The translations under genes and the position numbers were made by a program. Source: Nigrospora sphaerica (lineage: Eukaryota > Ascomycota > Sordariomycetes > Amphisphaeriales > Apiosporaceae). From it: a stretch of 64,000 nt of DNA. Below are positions 51,032-63,999 of this stretch, one piece after another; the first letter of the stretch is position 1, and every line of letters starts with the position of its first letter. The DNA lies in contig JAGVVL010000018.1 in the NCBI GenBank assembly GCA_018287875.1, positions 1,852,501 through 1,916,500 on the forward strand, read 5' to 3'. The notes below the pieces were generated by a model. The model searched no databases. It was not told the origin of the DNA and saw nothing but the letters and a program-made list of their open reading frames with translations.

Positions 51032-52911
51032 GTCAGCGGGCGTCGTGGGGGAAAGAGGGCCAAGTGCAAGTCGCAGGAGGGCAGGCAGCGCGGGTTAAGG
51101 AGAAGAAGTTCCCCTTCCAGGTGGGCAGCCATGCTTCTCCCAGGGCGCACGATGTGACACGCCACGGGTAATACAGGCGAATGGGAAAACAGCGCGAGGA
51201 TAGCACGTACCCGTCCATGCTGACGGCTTGTGGCCCTGTAAGCCCTGGATATGCCGGAACCTGCGCTTCGTGGTGGCCAATCGGTCTCAAGCCCAGCGCA
51301 TAGAGTTGACGGCCAGGAGGGTAAAGGGCACGGCGGGACGCAAAAGTCGCCAAAGAAAGGCTTGGCCAAGGGAGTTGTCTTTGGGGTTTGCTCGCTCGCT
51401 CGCTCGCTCGGGGATGGGTGAAGCCTATTGTCGTCGGGAACCTAGTCCATCCTTTCTCCGGTTCTGAGGGTGACGCGTTAGAGTATCAGGGGCAGACCCA
51501 ACTCGGTGGAGTGAGTGACTGGACCCTGGGATTCGGGATCCGGTGCAATGGGTGCGCCAGCAATCGTCGGCCCGTGACGAAAGGAAAGCGTGAGAGGGAG
51601 GCGAGGGAGAGGGAGAGAGAGCGAAAGGTAATAATGTAATGATGGGCGGCGCGTGCAAGGCAGACGGCCGGGTAAGTTGGTAGGTACTACATAGGTAAGT
51701 TATCGGGCAAGCTACCTCTACTAGACTGGAAGTGACTGCCCGAGTCCCATGTGCTTGCGAGCGGAGAATGCTCGCTTCTGCGATGGGAGAGGCAGGGCGC
51801 CTTCTGGTCAGGCCCTGGTCAGGCCCTGGCCAGGAGGAAACGAGGTCTAGGCTTGGCTTGGAAGATGGGAACAGACACACCCATTCCCCGATGACATGGG
51901 GGGCTGAGTGACTTTTCGCTATCGCGACGGTCTTGGCGCAGGGGGGGACGGCGTCTAACCGTATAGCGCTTACTGTCGCCGAGCTGGAGGCATGGGTGAC
52001 GGGAGGTACGGAATACCAAAAAAAAGCCGCCTGCGACTGTGCGCCCCAATGTCGTGGTCCCAGCAAAAGGGAGTGACCGGGATACATCAGAATGAGCCGA
52101 CCGCAGCAATTCACATCCATTTCACGGAAGAGGGAACGAGTCAATCAACCGCGCCTCGTACCCATGATCTTTGGCTACGGCCACCGCAGGATCCCATGCC
52201 ACCTGGCAGGTTGATTGCATGCATACACGCACACGCGGATGCGGTAAATTTAGGTGTGGTGCTGCCCTGTGCCACTTTGTGTGTACACAGTACATTAGGA
52301 ACCCTGTACCTGGTATTTGGGGAGGGGGGGTTGTTCAAGACAGCCCGCGGCTGCCCTGTCACCCAGTAGAGACAGTCAAGGGCCGCCGGCGGGCCAAATC
52401 ATCACGGATGTGCGGACATAAGGGTGCGCGAGGATGGAGTCAAACTCTCGGCTCGAAGGGGAGAAAGAATGTACGGATGACAATGTACCTGCTCGTCTGG
52501 GTATCACAAGAGTGGGTTCTCTACAATTACTGACGTCTAGATCCGTCCGCCCCAGGGTCTGCTCGGTCTGGTGGCGCCCAGGCGCTGGGAAGAGGGCGGG
52601 CGGCTGGGCAGCATGCGCCAACCGCTCCCACCCCCGTGAACACCCTAGCCGCCAACGATTCACGAATCGAAAAACTTCGCTGCGCGTGGTGGCGTGGGGA
52701 GACCCAACCGACAGACGTTGGAGACAGCCTGACTTGCGTCTTGTCTGCCTGCCCGTCTGGTTGGCCGGGGGCGACTCGTCCAAGGTGTCCACGCCGCGTG
52801 CTAGGGCCAGTAAGGCGGCCATATGCGGTCGTCTCGGTGGGTGGCGATGCAATCCGAATGGCTGCATGGGCTGACTGCGGCCGGCACCTTTTCCAGTCGT
52901 AGTCGTCCCCG

Positions 52912-52943
<32 letters not shown>

Positions 52944-55900
52944 TTCTTCGGGGGCATGGCGAGACAGACGGGCAGACTGGCGAGACAAGCAGACGGGGCC
53001 ACAGACTCGCCGGAACACGCAAGACGAACGCCTCGGAGCGGTGCCGTGTCGTGCATGGCAACACGGGTCGTGCCTCGTCGGCGACGTCCCAATGTAGGCA
53101 GCACACCATCTCACCTGCACGAATCGCCCAAGTTCCGCGGTGCCCGTAGACCCCCAGTCACGAGTCCCCTCTTATCCGCACCGTCATCGGACGTGGTGGC
53201 CGTCCGTCGGCCGCCCTCGCGGTTTCCAAGCTTTTCGGTCGCCAGCCCAGCATCATCCCAGCGACATGGATTCGACTGGCTGCCCCCCGCTGATGGGGAC
53301 TTGTATGACGACGATTGCGCCAATACTACCTACATTAGGAACATGTGTCGATCATCGTGAGACGGCACAAGCGCACAAACACATTTCTGCTGCGCGAGCC
53401 AGCCGCCCCAATCCACTCGCCCGGCTGCCACTGGCCTATGTAGACGCTCTCTGTTCACCCTGCCACATGGCGTTGCCGCCGCAGCACCAACTCTGCATTT
53501 CCAGTGCACATCCCGACGTCAGGGACCGACCGAGGTCAGGGCTTGAGTGGATGATGACGGATGCCCGGCCCTCTGCCAGCATCATGGCCCAAGCAAACCT
53601 TGCAGGACGGCAATTCGTCGATGGGTGTGTTATGCTCCGACATCTTTTTTTTATGTATGGGCAGGCGTCCCGGTCGCGCCCAGCCTGGCTCGGAAACAAA
53701 AAGCAGAAAAAGTCGCAGCTCCCCTTTGCCAGAAAGTCACGAGAGGTGCAGGGCCTGGTCAGCTGCCACTTGGCGTTTCCGTTTCCCCCTCTCAACATCA
53801 GCGTCGCATCCGCTTTTCCAGCCCATTCCCCCGCCAGGCCCAACGCGACCGTCAACTGAAACTCTGCATACGAACCAACACGGCCGGGGCATGTTTGACT
53901 AGAGACGGTCGAGGTTATGCGAGGCAGAGCTATAGGAGACGGCCGCTCAGCTCTGCACCGGGATTCACGAGTAGCGTACGGCCTCCGGCCAGCACACATG
54001 CTAGGACTAGGTGCTGGAGGCTCAGGTATTCCGCCGGTCGCCATCTGCGGTAGCGCGACAATGCGCTCTCGTTGGTCCCTCCCTCACGCTGCTCCGTAAA
54101 AGCCCCGGATATACGGCTCCATGTTAGGCTCGTTATCTTGGACGGCCCCCGCAAATGCTTTGCATCGTATCCATCCGTCCCAGCAAGGGAAGGGAAGATC
54201 GCGCCAAGCCTGGTTCCGCCCAGCCGCTTCGAGATTCCTCGCATCAGCGGCTTTCCTCTAAAAGACCGAGCCGTTCGTATTTCCGCCCATCCTCATTCGT
54301 ATCTGTCGCTGGGCTGCGGCCTTTTTCTGTTCTTCGCGTGGTCTGGTTTTTCTAGGGGGGGGAGACGGCGCGCCCGCGCCCGCGCTGCGGCGGCCCGCTG
54401 GACTGCCCAGCCTCCTGATTAGCAGGCACCGTGATAGCCCCGGCCCGGATTCGGTCGCGACTCCGCAGCGCTTCTCTCGTCCGCTGCTAGAACAGGAAAG
54501 TGTCGAGCTGCTGATACCTCAGTGGGGATAAAAGGATACTTTATCGGTCTAGGGCCCCCAGGCCAATGATGGCGCGCAATCCCTGCGACCAAGCAGGCAG
54601 CGTCCGAAATCCTGGTCATCGTGGTGGTTTTCAGTTTCCCCGTCCGCCGTCCTGCGTGCGCGCCGAGACAGAGAGGCATCGTTATCTTCATCGAGTACAT
54701 ATAGCCCCGCGTCAAGACCCGCGAGGCCTCGCGCCCGGAGTGCCATGGTGGCACACAAGGCGTGCTGTGGCCCATTCGACCGATCCCGATAGGCCCTCGT
54801 CTGGGGCCGTCGTGACCGGGGAGGCCCGGGAAAATGCTGGGTTGGGCAGGTACCGACTTATGGGCTTTTAACCATGGGAATTGAAACAGAACGACCGAAT
54901 GCGATGCTCGTTTACCTTTCGGTGACAGGTGCCCCTAACGTTTACAGCGTGTACGAATATACCAACCCCCCACTAGCCCTGCCTCGGCCTCCTAAAGCCC
55001 GCAGAGCATGAACGCCTGTGTGCCCGGCCCTGTCTCAGAGTTGATGTCCTGGGGCCGCTAAGGCGGTGCTCGTGAAGGCATAGGAGCTGAATGCAGACAG
55101 AAGCATGGCAGCGTCTCTGGCGGCAAAACTATCCGACATGGTGTCTGGGGCCGGCATGAACGCCTCAAGGAGGCCTGCCACGCCTGACCAAGTTGGCTCT
55201 GGGGGGGCCAGCCGTTTGCACAATAACGAATGCGACTTGCGCGGCCCACTGTCGTTCACGAATCAGGAGGAATAGGAGGGGCACGGTTGCTCAGGAACCA
55301 TCGCCTAATAGAGGCCTAGCGAATGGACCAACCAGCGGTTTGCGCCCTCGAACCCCCCCTGTTCGTGTTTCCCCTGGCGTTCGGCGGCCATGCCAAAATA
55401 GATCGGACGACATCGCGCCCAAATAAGGGGTCCTCTGCGTCAGGAGTTCGTTGTCCGTCTGTTCATCACGCCGCATCTTGCTTGCTTTTCCGCGGCCATG
55501 CCGTTGATTCAGCCCCTGTTTTCCAGGCAACCAGACTTGGGGCCGCATGAGACTTGCGAGAACGCCGAGACCCGTGGTCGTCCATAAACTGACGGACAGG
55601 ATCAAGACACGGGGAGAAAGGGGAAAGGACAATGGCATTTCTTCCTTTGCCATGCACGCTCATCCTAGCAACAAACAGGCGTCAATTGGGTGTAGCTAAA
55701 CAAAAGCTGGGCCCGAAAGCCACATAATCAGCAGACCCTATGCTCATCCAGATTTACCCATCGTCGGCTGTCCCGTCCCGTCCTCATCGGGTCGTGCCGC
55801 GTATATTTCGCAGACAAGACCCTCCTAAAATGAACCCCACCAGCGGCTCCGAGCCCGTTTGCATTTCGTGTTGCACAATGACCCATGGGAAGCACGGAAA

Positions 55901-56099
55901 CCCCAATCCGAAGATAAACATGCCCCTTGAGGCCCAAATGGCCCAGTCCAGCGAGATGTGCAGGCTCTCTGACACCAGGCCTGCACCGCACTTCGTGACC
56001 GCCCCTTGCGTCTAGACCTGGGAGGGTGTGGTCCCAATCGTCGACGAGGGAACCGCCACGGATGCCTTGGTCATGGCAACACAAACGAGGAGGCACCTT
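51032..56099. other. 5-kb intergenic region, SEC2 to secreted-protein gene
   Basis: The left end holds the SEC2 promoter, with a GCTC repeat near 51390-51410 and a purine-rich GAGA stretch near 51590-51630. A GTAGGTA cluster lies at 51679-51700 and a GTCCTC hexamer repeat at about 52911-52947. Frames of up to about 240 residues occur on both strands here, but they overlap one another, are Arg/Pro-rich and carry no motif, so I call none. Confidence 0.5.
52911..52947 (+). repeat. Hexanucleotide repeat (GTCCTC)n
   Basis: About five tandem units close to CGTCCT. On the minus strand they encode an Asp/Glu run in one frame and an Arg/Thr run in another, which explains several long accidental open frames. 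Confidence 0.85.
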
Positions 56100-57159
56100 T
56101 CAATGCGCAGTATGAGGCTGTGAATGCCGCTGTTCTCGCCTGCGCAGTTCAGAGCGCAGCTTTAGCAAGCGGAAAGACCTGAAGCGGGCGGCAAGGGGAT
56201 TGCGGAAATCGCCGTGGGCAGTTCGGCGCCAGTGGTGGTGACGGTTGGGATCGCCGGGCGAAAAGCCGGGGGTCGAAAAGTTGGGAATAGCCCGTCGCTT
56301 CTGCTCCATCACCGCCGACTCAATCTTCTTTCGGCAACCGAGCAGGCACGTTTTCCAGCGGAGAAAGCCAGACGAGCCATCTTCGTCCTTGCAATAACCG
56401 ATACAAGCATTGCATTCCACACCAGACAAGGGCACCGTCGCGTTGGGCGCCTTGGTGGGTAAAATTGATGCGGTGGTTGTGCTCGGCATATCGGTAGACT
56501 GGTAGGTGGTAGCACGGGACTATCTGTCGACAAGTCCTCCCCGAGCAGCTGGCGCTTCTCTATCCGCAATGTTGGTGTTGAGTTGTCCGTCTCGACTGCG
56601 AGGTCTCTGCCGGTAATTATGGCGGATAAGACCGGAGGCGCATCCTCAGTCGACACAGCGAGCTCGTCAGTCTCCAGCGGAATGCCAACTGTAACGATCT
56701 CCGAAGTGTCGCAAAGAGCATCACTTCCTACGAAGTCATTGTTGTGGCCTCGGGCAGAAGATCGTCGTTGTCAGCGAACCGGTTTCGGTCGGGAAGGCCC
56801 AAACCACCGTCAACCACTGGTGTCTCTGTTTCCGGAGTAACATCGACGGTAGACGTACATGTCTGACTGCGGCGAATCGTGATGGGGGATGGCATTGTCA
56901 AGGAGGCGTTGAAACCCGGAATTGTCTCATTGGCCTTCGCCTTGTTGAGTACGGCCGTGGACTCGGCCGGTTCTATAGGAGCGGTAGTCTTCTTGGTGAT
57001 ATCCGTCGAGTTCTCTGCGTAGTTCATGGTATGATTGTCGCTTCGACGCGGTCAGTTCTATGTGATGTTCGGTAAAGAGACCTGAGGGCTACGAGCTCAC
57101 TTCGTCGGCTTCGCCGTGATGATGGGCACCAGGCTTGCAATGAGGGTGAGATTCAACAT
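56100..57159 (-). CDS. Putative secreted Thr/Ser-rich protein, gene structure uncertain
   Basis: Exon 57101-57159 encodes a good signal peptide (MLNLTLIASLVPIITAKP). A 60-bp phase-2 intron (57041-57100, GTGAGC to AAG, branch CTGAC) joins it in frame to a Thr/Ser/Asn-rich segment up to about 56860, with several N-glycosylation-type sites. Two later segments read well in other frames: about 56690-56530 (IPLETDELAVSTED, a KR dibasic site) and about 56500-56240 (ECNACIGYCKD, FLRWKTCLLGC, a four- to five-Cys module). A strong donor GTACGT at 56858 with an acceptor at 56689 could join the first two; the second junction is unresolved. It may be a multi-exon secreted protein or a frameshifted relic. 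No family is recognised. Confidence 0.4.
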
Positions 57160-59155
57160 GTTGATCGCTGACGAGGCTTTACTTGGAGTAAAGTGATTTC
57201 AGGGCAGTTGATGATTCACGGTGGTTATCGACATTGTCTGGACAGTCTCACCCATTTCTAGAAGTGTAGTGGAATGTCCTCTTTACACAGCTCATGGTCG
57301 CGATAACAGCAGCGCGGCATTCCCGTGGTCGGGCTGTACATCCTTCCACTGGCACCAAGGACTGAAGATCGACGATCGATGTTTGCGTGAGGCCAGTGGA
57401 TTATCATTTTTCTGCAAGGCCTAAGGGCGAGCCCACGCCGCCCAAGACACACGAGCCGTGGAAGTGAATGGCATAGGCTCATTGACAACGGAAAACTATC
57501 TGAGACGATGAACGGCCTGATGGCGGCCATCGATCTGTGGCCGGCATTGCCCACTCCGGGACGTTCATGCATTCCTCCGCCCCTCGATGAGGCGAAATTC
57601 GAGCCGTACAGCATGAAACAAACCGTCCCGTAGGTCTGCTGGTGACAGGTCGAGGGGTTTTCGGTTGTTCAAAAGTAGCACGCGCTCTTTGTGGTTCGTG
57701 ATGGGACCCGATGGTTCGTTGGTTACCAGATCATCGTGTGGCTGCCCTGCCAGCAGCGGCCTGGCGTCGAATACCATTGATTGGTGACGATGCGCCCTTT
57801 CTCTTCCCACCCTTCTCGCCCAAAGAGATGCGGAAGCAGAGAACGGAAACATCCATTCACAGAGCGCTCGTCACCTTTACCTCGCCACTTGTTGGTCGTT
57901 TAATTTTACATAGTTTCCGGATATTCACCGGCGCAAACTACAAGATATGGACGAAAAACCATGGGCACGTTGCCGTACTTAGAGTGATTCATCGGCATAA
58001 AGGTATGCGACGTCCTTGAAAGAAGCAGAAGTATTGGCAGTTGCGTCAGGTATAAACTTTGCATGGGGACGTGGAAGAGTCTGGAACCAGGGAGTGGGCG
58101 AGCAAAAGAACAGACTCGGACTGGTGCGATTAAGTAAGTAGGTTTTTAACCCAAGTAGGCACCTACTTATAGATCATGTCGATAAATGTGCTCTCCCGGG
58201 CATGTTAGTTAGTCTACACAAGGTATGCTTTTCAGAAGAATGGGTTGATTGTGACACAGGATGAGGCAGTCGCTGACTTCTTAAGGTTATGGACTCAAGT
58301 AAAGGCAGGTAAGGTACATTAAGTAGGTGTCTGTGGTGTCTGTGATGTCGTATACTGCAACTTCTGGATAAGCCTTGACGGTATCCAGGATGGGAAGCGG
58401 CTCTGGCCAGGATCAGCAGGCAGGCAGGGCCAGAATCTCCAGGATTGATGGTCTCTCTAGGATGCCACCTACCTCATATGGAAGTCGGAAATATGGACTC
58501 TAGTCGGAGCTCGGCAAGCACGGACCGCTACCAGCTCACCACGTCGGGCACCTAGAGCAGGAAAGCGCCTCCAACAACTGTCGCCCCACTTACCAAGCTT
58601 TCGTCCAACCCCAGGCTCGCAATCGCATCGCCAGCGCATCGATTCCCTCCATCCCTCCCGTCCCGAACGGAACAGCAACGGGAGAGAGAGAGAGAGAGAG
58701 GACAGTCACCATTTGTCCGGAATTCGAGCACTGCGTATCGCCATGCATCTGTACAGGACTCCCCGTATCGCGGGTGTGAGTTGTCTCGAGCACTGCGCGT
58801 GCCGGCCATGCGTGGCAGGCCCTCCGTTGGCCGTTATGGATCGCTGTTGCATGCCCCGTAACGACCGGGAGGCTGGGATGCATCCCCAACCACCAAATTC
58901 TCCATCGCCAGCCTCTAAAGGCCATGACAACCCGCTCTGCTCCTGCAGACTTCCACCCTGCATATCCCACCACCACCACCACCAACACCCAACTCACATA
59001 GACGCGCGCCGTACCTTCTCTCCCTCCACCTCACACTGTCTCGCACGCCTGCATTGGACCGAAATCTTGATGCTATCCTCGTACCCTGGCCACCCATGCT
59101 AGCTGGATTGGTCCGATAAGTCAGAGTGGAGCTCTGGCCTGCTGTACCATCCATC
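57160..59155. other. 2-kb divergent spacer, secreted-protein gene to DUF3433 gene
   Basis: Promoters of both flanking genes must be here. Contents: GTAGG words at 58131-58170 and 58310-58330, a perfect small inverted repeat (58153-58168), and a GA run (58682-58699). No coding signal. Confidence 0.6.
58153..58168. repeat. Perfect inverted repeat AAGTAGG/CCTACTT
   Basis: Two 7-bp arms separated by CA; the arms match those of the hairpin at 28968-28992. Confidence 0.75.
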
Positions 59156-61932
59156 ATGACCTCGAAATACCAATACCAGAACCTGCCCTCCAGTTCTGAC
59201 TATGCCGACCAGAACCGTATGTTGCTCATCCTCACTCCCGCGAGAGGACACCATCCCGACTCATTGCTGTGTTGCCAGGGTCACCCTCGACTCAGCGAAC
59301 CTTCCCTTCCGTTGCCACGGCGGGGGTAGCCAGCGCATCCCAGGACGCACCTGAGTTTGGTCACCTGAGGCGGCCGCAGAAGCAGCAACGGCAGCAGTAT
59401 CGCCAACAGCTACCGCCGCACGACCCTTTGCCCTACTCTCCTCTGCCTTCTTCCGATTTCTCCAGTATCCCCCCCTACGAACCATCGCCACTTGCGCCTG
59501 AAGACGAGCCATTCGACCAGTCCCGCGCCGTAGCTGATGACAAGCCCATGATCTCGCCCAAGCAGCAGCCCGCTGCTACAGCTGGCCCGACATACTCGGC
59601 CATGGCCCTCGCCTACAACGACGAGCTCGTTCGCGATGCCAAAGCCTCCATCACGCCAGGCATCGACGATACTCCTTACATCCAACATGCTCTGGAGGCC
59701 CTCTCGAAGAAGCGAGACAGCCGTGGCGTATCGCAAGTTCCATCGTCTAGCACGGACGAGACAAACCCAATGATGCGATACATGCCCGACACCGTTCCCG
59801 GGCTCTTCCAGACCGGCCCCGGCCAATACTCGGCTCTCCAGGCCGACCCAGAATCCCGAGCGGCCGACGATAACCCCGCGCATGAGTTGCGAGCTATGCG
59901 GGCCCTGCGGGCTAAGCGAGCCGCAGAGCAAGGCCCTCATCCGTTAACCTTGGACAGGCAGTCAGAAACGCCCATGTCCAGACCCTTTGAGCCACGGACA
60001 CCACAGAAAAATAGCATGGCCCGGATGCAACTAGCTGAGGAGCTCGCCAACCCCCCGATGACTGATGGCCTCCGGCCCCGCGACTGGAATTACTGGCAAA
60101 GCGCCCCCGACGACCCGGAGAGAGCACGGGGCAACCATCCCCTGACGTTTAAGCCGTGGCTTCTGCGCACCGAGTCCCTCTTGCTGTTGATGTGCCTCAC
60201 TATCTTGATGATCGCCGCGCTGGTGTTCTGCGCCATTTACAGCACCCGCAACAACGGCCTGGTAGCCTTCAGCGGCACCATATACGGCGGGCAGTACTTT
60301 GTTTTCCGCATACTCCCCCAATGCCTTGGTGCTGTGTTGCTCATCTACACACAATGCGTCATCACAACCATTTTCCGCATCTTGCCGTTCTCCGCCATGG
60401 CTTGCGACGACGTGCGGCACCGGCAAAACGTTGGCTTTCTGCCCCTATACCCCAAATCGTTCCTTTGGCCCCAATTGGTGAGCACGTGGCACGTTTGGGT
60501 ACCCGTCAGCATTACCTGGGCCCTGAACTTTACCATACCGTTGCTGAGCAGCCTTTTTTCCTGCATCCTGGTTGACGGTACCTGGACCTGGGCGACGGTG
60601 CAGGGAGTGGTCTGGGTCCTGGTGGCCCTGTACGTATTACTGCTCGTGTCGACCGGTATCCTCATTGCGTACTGGCACCGTAGGCGGACAGGCTTGTTGC
60701 CTCATTGGGACATGAGGTCAGTCGTCGACATCATCTTCTTGGTGTCCCAGAGCAATTCGATGCATCGGTATGAGGGTACCGAGGCGGCTGCCAACAGAAG
60801 CGACTTGCGACAGATGCTGTATGGCAATGCGGACCGGCTCGGATACTGGACCTCGCCCGAGGCACCTGGAAGCAGTTGCTGGTACGGCCTAGGACAGCCG
60901 ACAGGCGACGAGAAGATTGATATGGACAAAGTCGGTGTGCCCGTCCACGTGAGAGATCCTCGTGGTGGCATGGCCCACAAGCCCCTGAGAGGCCACGATG
61001 GAGCCGGCTATCTGCCTTGGTGTCTGCGGACTGGCCAGCTCGCCTTTTTGGTCGTTACCGCCGCGGCCCTCCTCATTGCCCTCTTCGTTGTCTCGTTCCT
61101 CTCGAGCACAGATATTCGCCGTGGCTTTATTCCCGGATTGAGGGCCGGGCCGGTGCCGGGTGCATTCTCGGCAGCCAACTTTCTGTACTCGTTCATTCCG
61201 TCTCTCATCGGAATGATACTCTTCCTCCTGTTCCAGTCGCTGGACCTTACTCTCAGGATCCTAACGCCATGGGGAGAACTGAACCGCCCGGGTGGCGCGC
61301 AGGCTCAGACGTCGCTCCTGGTGGACTATGCCGCATGCTATCCGTGGATGGCGACATGGAAGGCCCTCCAGAACAGACACTGGCGCGTCGCTGCCATTTC
61401 CTTGCTTGCGAACCTGTTCATCCTGATTCCCATACTGGCCGGCGGCGTCTTCATGGCGCTGACACCTCCTTCCGCGCCTGTGCGGATGTATCCCAACGTC
61501 CCGGCATATGGTATTCTTCTTGGCCTCCTCGTGTTATACCTTGTGGGTTTTGTATCATTGTTGCCCAAGCGAGAGCAGTTTCGTCTTCCTCATGCCGTCA
61601 CTTGTCTTGCCGAGATCATCAGCTTCTGTTCCAACGACGAGCTGCGGACCGACAAGGCGTTTGATTTCCCGTGGGAAGCAACAGAGGGGGAGCGCGGCCC
61701 GAGTGCAAACGATAGGGTCCCGGATCGGAGCAAGTGGTACTTTGGAAAAGGCCCTGGCAACATCGAGAGGCTTGGTATCAAGCGCCTGCCGAAACACGGT
61801 GGCCCTCCGAGACTGCACCCCAAACTACAGGATCCCAACACGCTCGAGGAGGCCAAAGCCGCTATCCTCCGAGGGCCACGCCGCACAAATATCTCCCAGC
61901 CCGTGCCGGAGGGCAACAGCACCATGTTCTAA
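59156..61932 (+). CDS. DUF3433 multi-pass membrane protein
   Basis: Two exons, 59156-59216 and 59279-61932; the 62-bp intron runs GTATGT to CCAG in phase 1. The product is 904 residues. The first 280 or so residues are hydrophilic and Pro/Gln/Ser-rich, presumably cytosolic. After that come two similar blocks of membrane helices separated by a loop: helices around 300-330, 345-370, 410-440 and 450-485, then around 615-645, 665-690, 740-765 and 770-790. The repeated pattern (LRTESLLLLMCL and later LRTGQLAFLVVTA; FLFQSLDLTLRILTPW) is that of the fungal DUF3433 family, whose function is unknown. The C-terminus is hydrophilic. Confidence 0.85.
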
Positions 61933-63444
61933 TGACGGTTCCTCCCGTTTCGAGAAGCATGGAGATCTCTGCGATTCGACTTTCTGTACATGCTGCAGTT
62001 GCAACCCGAAGTTTTCTGGCGACGGTGTGACACGGCACAGGCAAATTTTCGAACTGAGCGGGCATGACGACCTCTCGCTTATCTGGTGTTTGATTTTGGT
62101 GCGGGAACTGAATTTTATCCGAAAGTACGAATGGAGTTCTGGGCAAGACCTGGTTTCAAGGGACCAAAAGGCGTTACGATAGATGGTATTACGGCGACAC
62201 GAGGCCCGAAGCTTACGATATATGATGTTAATGGAGACTATCTGTTCAGCAGATGAACATAATACCAAACGTTGTATTCTGTACTTGTCGGCGCCCAGTG
62301 CGACCTCCTCGCACGCTACTTGGCAGTACGTGACGTGAGTTTCCCCCCCCGACTATTCAATTTGACTGGAGATATAAAAGGAGCGAATGCACGGCAAAAG
62401 AGCATCGAGGGCGTACAGACTCGGCCAAGTGGGATCAGCCGGGGTGCTTCCTTAGTCGCAGGGGATAGATAGTGAGTTTGATGGCTTGGATGCTTTCAAT
62501 TCGTTTGGTTTAAAATTGGTCTATCTAGCATTTGGACAGACACGGATGGTTGCCCGGCGCTGCCTCTTTCTACAGTGTAGGTGATGGCCGTTTCTGGTCT
62601 ATGTACATTTAAATGGCGGACGTTTGGTGTGGTGTGTATAGGCCCGAAGGCAGTGGCAGGGGCTTCGCAGTCGTTTTAACGCCGACGCCGTACTGCTTTG
62701 GAGGGAAAATGATGAGTGGGGATAAAAAAAAGACAAAGTCGAAGGGAAGAAAGAGAAAAAGCATGAACGAGATACCCAGGAATAAAGAAGCCCTGCCGAG
62801 ATCCTCCGAGTCTATCAAGTCTGACTCCTTCGCTGTCCTCTTCTCATTAAAGTCGTCGTGGTCTGTCATGATCATTTTTTATTCCTCGTTTGTACTTTTT
62901 TTTCTTTTGGGGGCTTTTTTCGGCTCTTTCTCTCGGCATCCAGTCCTGGTGGTGGTGCTCCGTCATTATTCCTCTAGCAGGGCGTGAGAGTGTTTCGTTC
63001 GTTTTTTCCGCACCAGCCGCTTTGTGCATGGCACATGGAATCGCAGCGCCAGCCACACGGGGGCGCACGGCCACGAGAGGCGTGTCGACTATGTGGAACC
63101 CAGGTACCTGTGAGGGCGAAAGCGCACAGGCCTCCTACCCCGAGGATTCGACTTCTTGGGTCGCCGCTGCCCCCCACCGTTGCCCAGTGGCGGGGCTTCG
63201 ACAAAATGGCCATATGGTGACCGGTCTGGCCGTAGATGTGGGTGTGCGCAGGGCGACGGGGATGCCATAGGGAGAGGGCGGAATGGGCAGACGGGCAGGG
63301 CGGTTGGGGTGGGCGTGCATGAACAGGTAGGTACGTGTCGTTTGGAGAGGGTTTTCCTCACAGGGTCGCCAGGGGTGCCGCACAAGGCGCAGCGGTACCT
63401 GAAAGTCGCATGGCCATGACATCACCCCCTGACGCACTGGGGCC
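61933..63444. other. 1.5-kb convergent spacer at the right end
   Basis: It holds the 3' regions of two converging genes. A 124-residue open frame at 62613-62987 has a Lys-rich middle and a hydrophobic end but no recognised motif; it lies in T-rich DNA and is not called. Confidence 0.5.
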
Positions 63445-63999
63445 TCAGCGCCCCTTGAGCCCCAGCATCCGCCCCAGAGACCCGCCCCGTTTTCGACCTT
63501 GGCTGTCATCCCTGGCGCCATGGCCTCGCGGCTCCTCTCCACCGCCCAGCGAGCGGGACTGGGGGTGGTGCTGGTGATGGGCTTTACGCTCGCCACTATT
63601 GCGCTTCTCGCCGCTCGTGCTCTTCTTGTGCTGCTGGAGGCCCCGCGCCAGCCGCTTCACGAACTTGGCGTTCTCGGCGTCCGACTCATTGTCCGAGTCG
63701 CACTCGAACACAGACACAAACCGCTGGGGCTCCGGCCGCACCGGTCGCGCGCCGAGCTCGACGGGCCCAGCCAGCGGCGCCAGCGGCGCCGTGGCGTTGT
63801 GGTGCGTCGGGCTGGGGGCGGCCCTGGGCGTCTGCTGCTCGCGCATGTTGTACGCCGACGCCGTGGGACGCAACCGACCCGCCGCCGCCGGGTAGAGTGG
63901 TGAGACGGGCACCGAGCGGACGGCCTGGTGTTTGATGGTCGCGTTGGAGCTCGCGGCGACGGGCGCCTCGTACAGCGGGTGCAGGCCGCTGGTCGACCT
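63445..63999 (-). CDS. Unrecognised protein, C-terminal part, runs off the right edge
   Basis: The minus-strand frame is open from the window end to a stop at 63445, giving 184 residues of a 3' end. The segment is disordered-looking: Pro/Ala-rich, then an acidic serine cluster (ECDSDNESDAEN) followed by a helical basic stretch (FVKRLARGLQQHKK) and a basic Gly-rich tail (KRGGSLGRMLGLKGR). The acidic-Ser cluster resembles a CK2-type phosphorylation site. I do not recognise a family. Codon pattern and lack of stops support coding, but there is an equally open plus-strand frame opposite it, so the call is moderate. Confidence 0.5.
   Translation of the reverse strand, partial: RSTSGLHPLYEAPVAASSNATIKHQAVRSVPVSPLYPAAAGRLRPTASAYNMREQQTPRAAPSPTHHNATAPLAPLAGPVELGARPVRPEPQRFVSVFECDSDNESDAENAKFVKRLARGLQQHKKSTSGEKRNSGERKAHHQHHPQSRSLGGGEEPRGHGARDDSQGRKRGGSLGRMLGLKGR

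Noticed and set aside
52376..53120. Minus-strand frames of 200-240 residues
   Set aside because: They run through the hexanucleotide repeat, which keeps all frames open; composition is low-complexity.
62613..62987. 124-residue frame with a hydrophobic end
   Set aside because: Sits in T-rich 3' DNA between convergent genes; the hydrophobicity follows from base composition.
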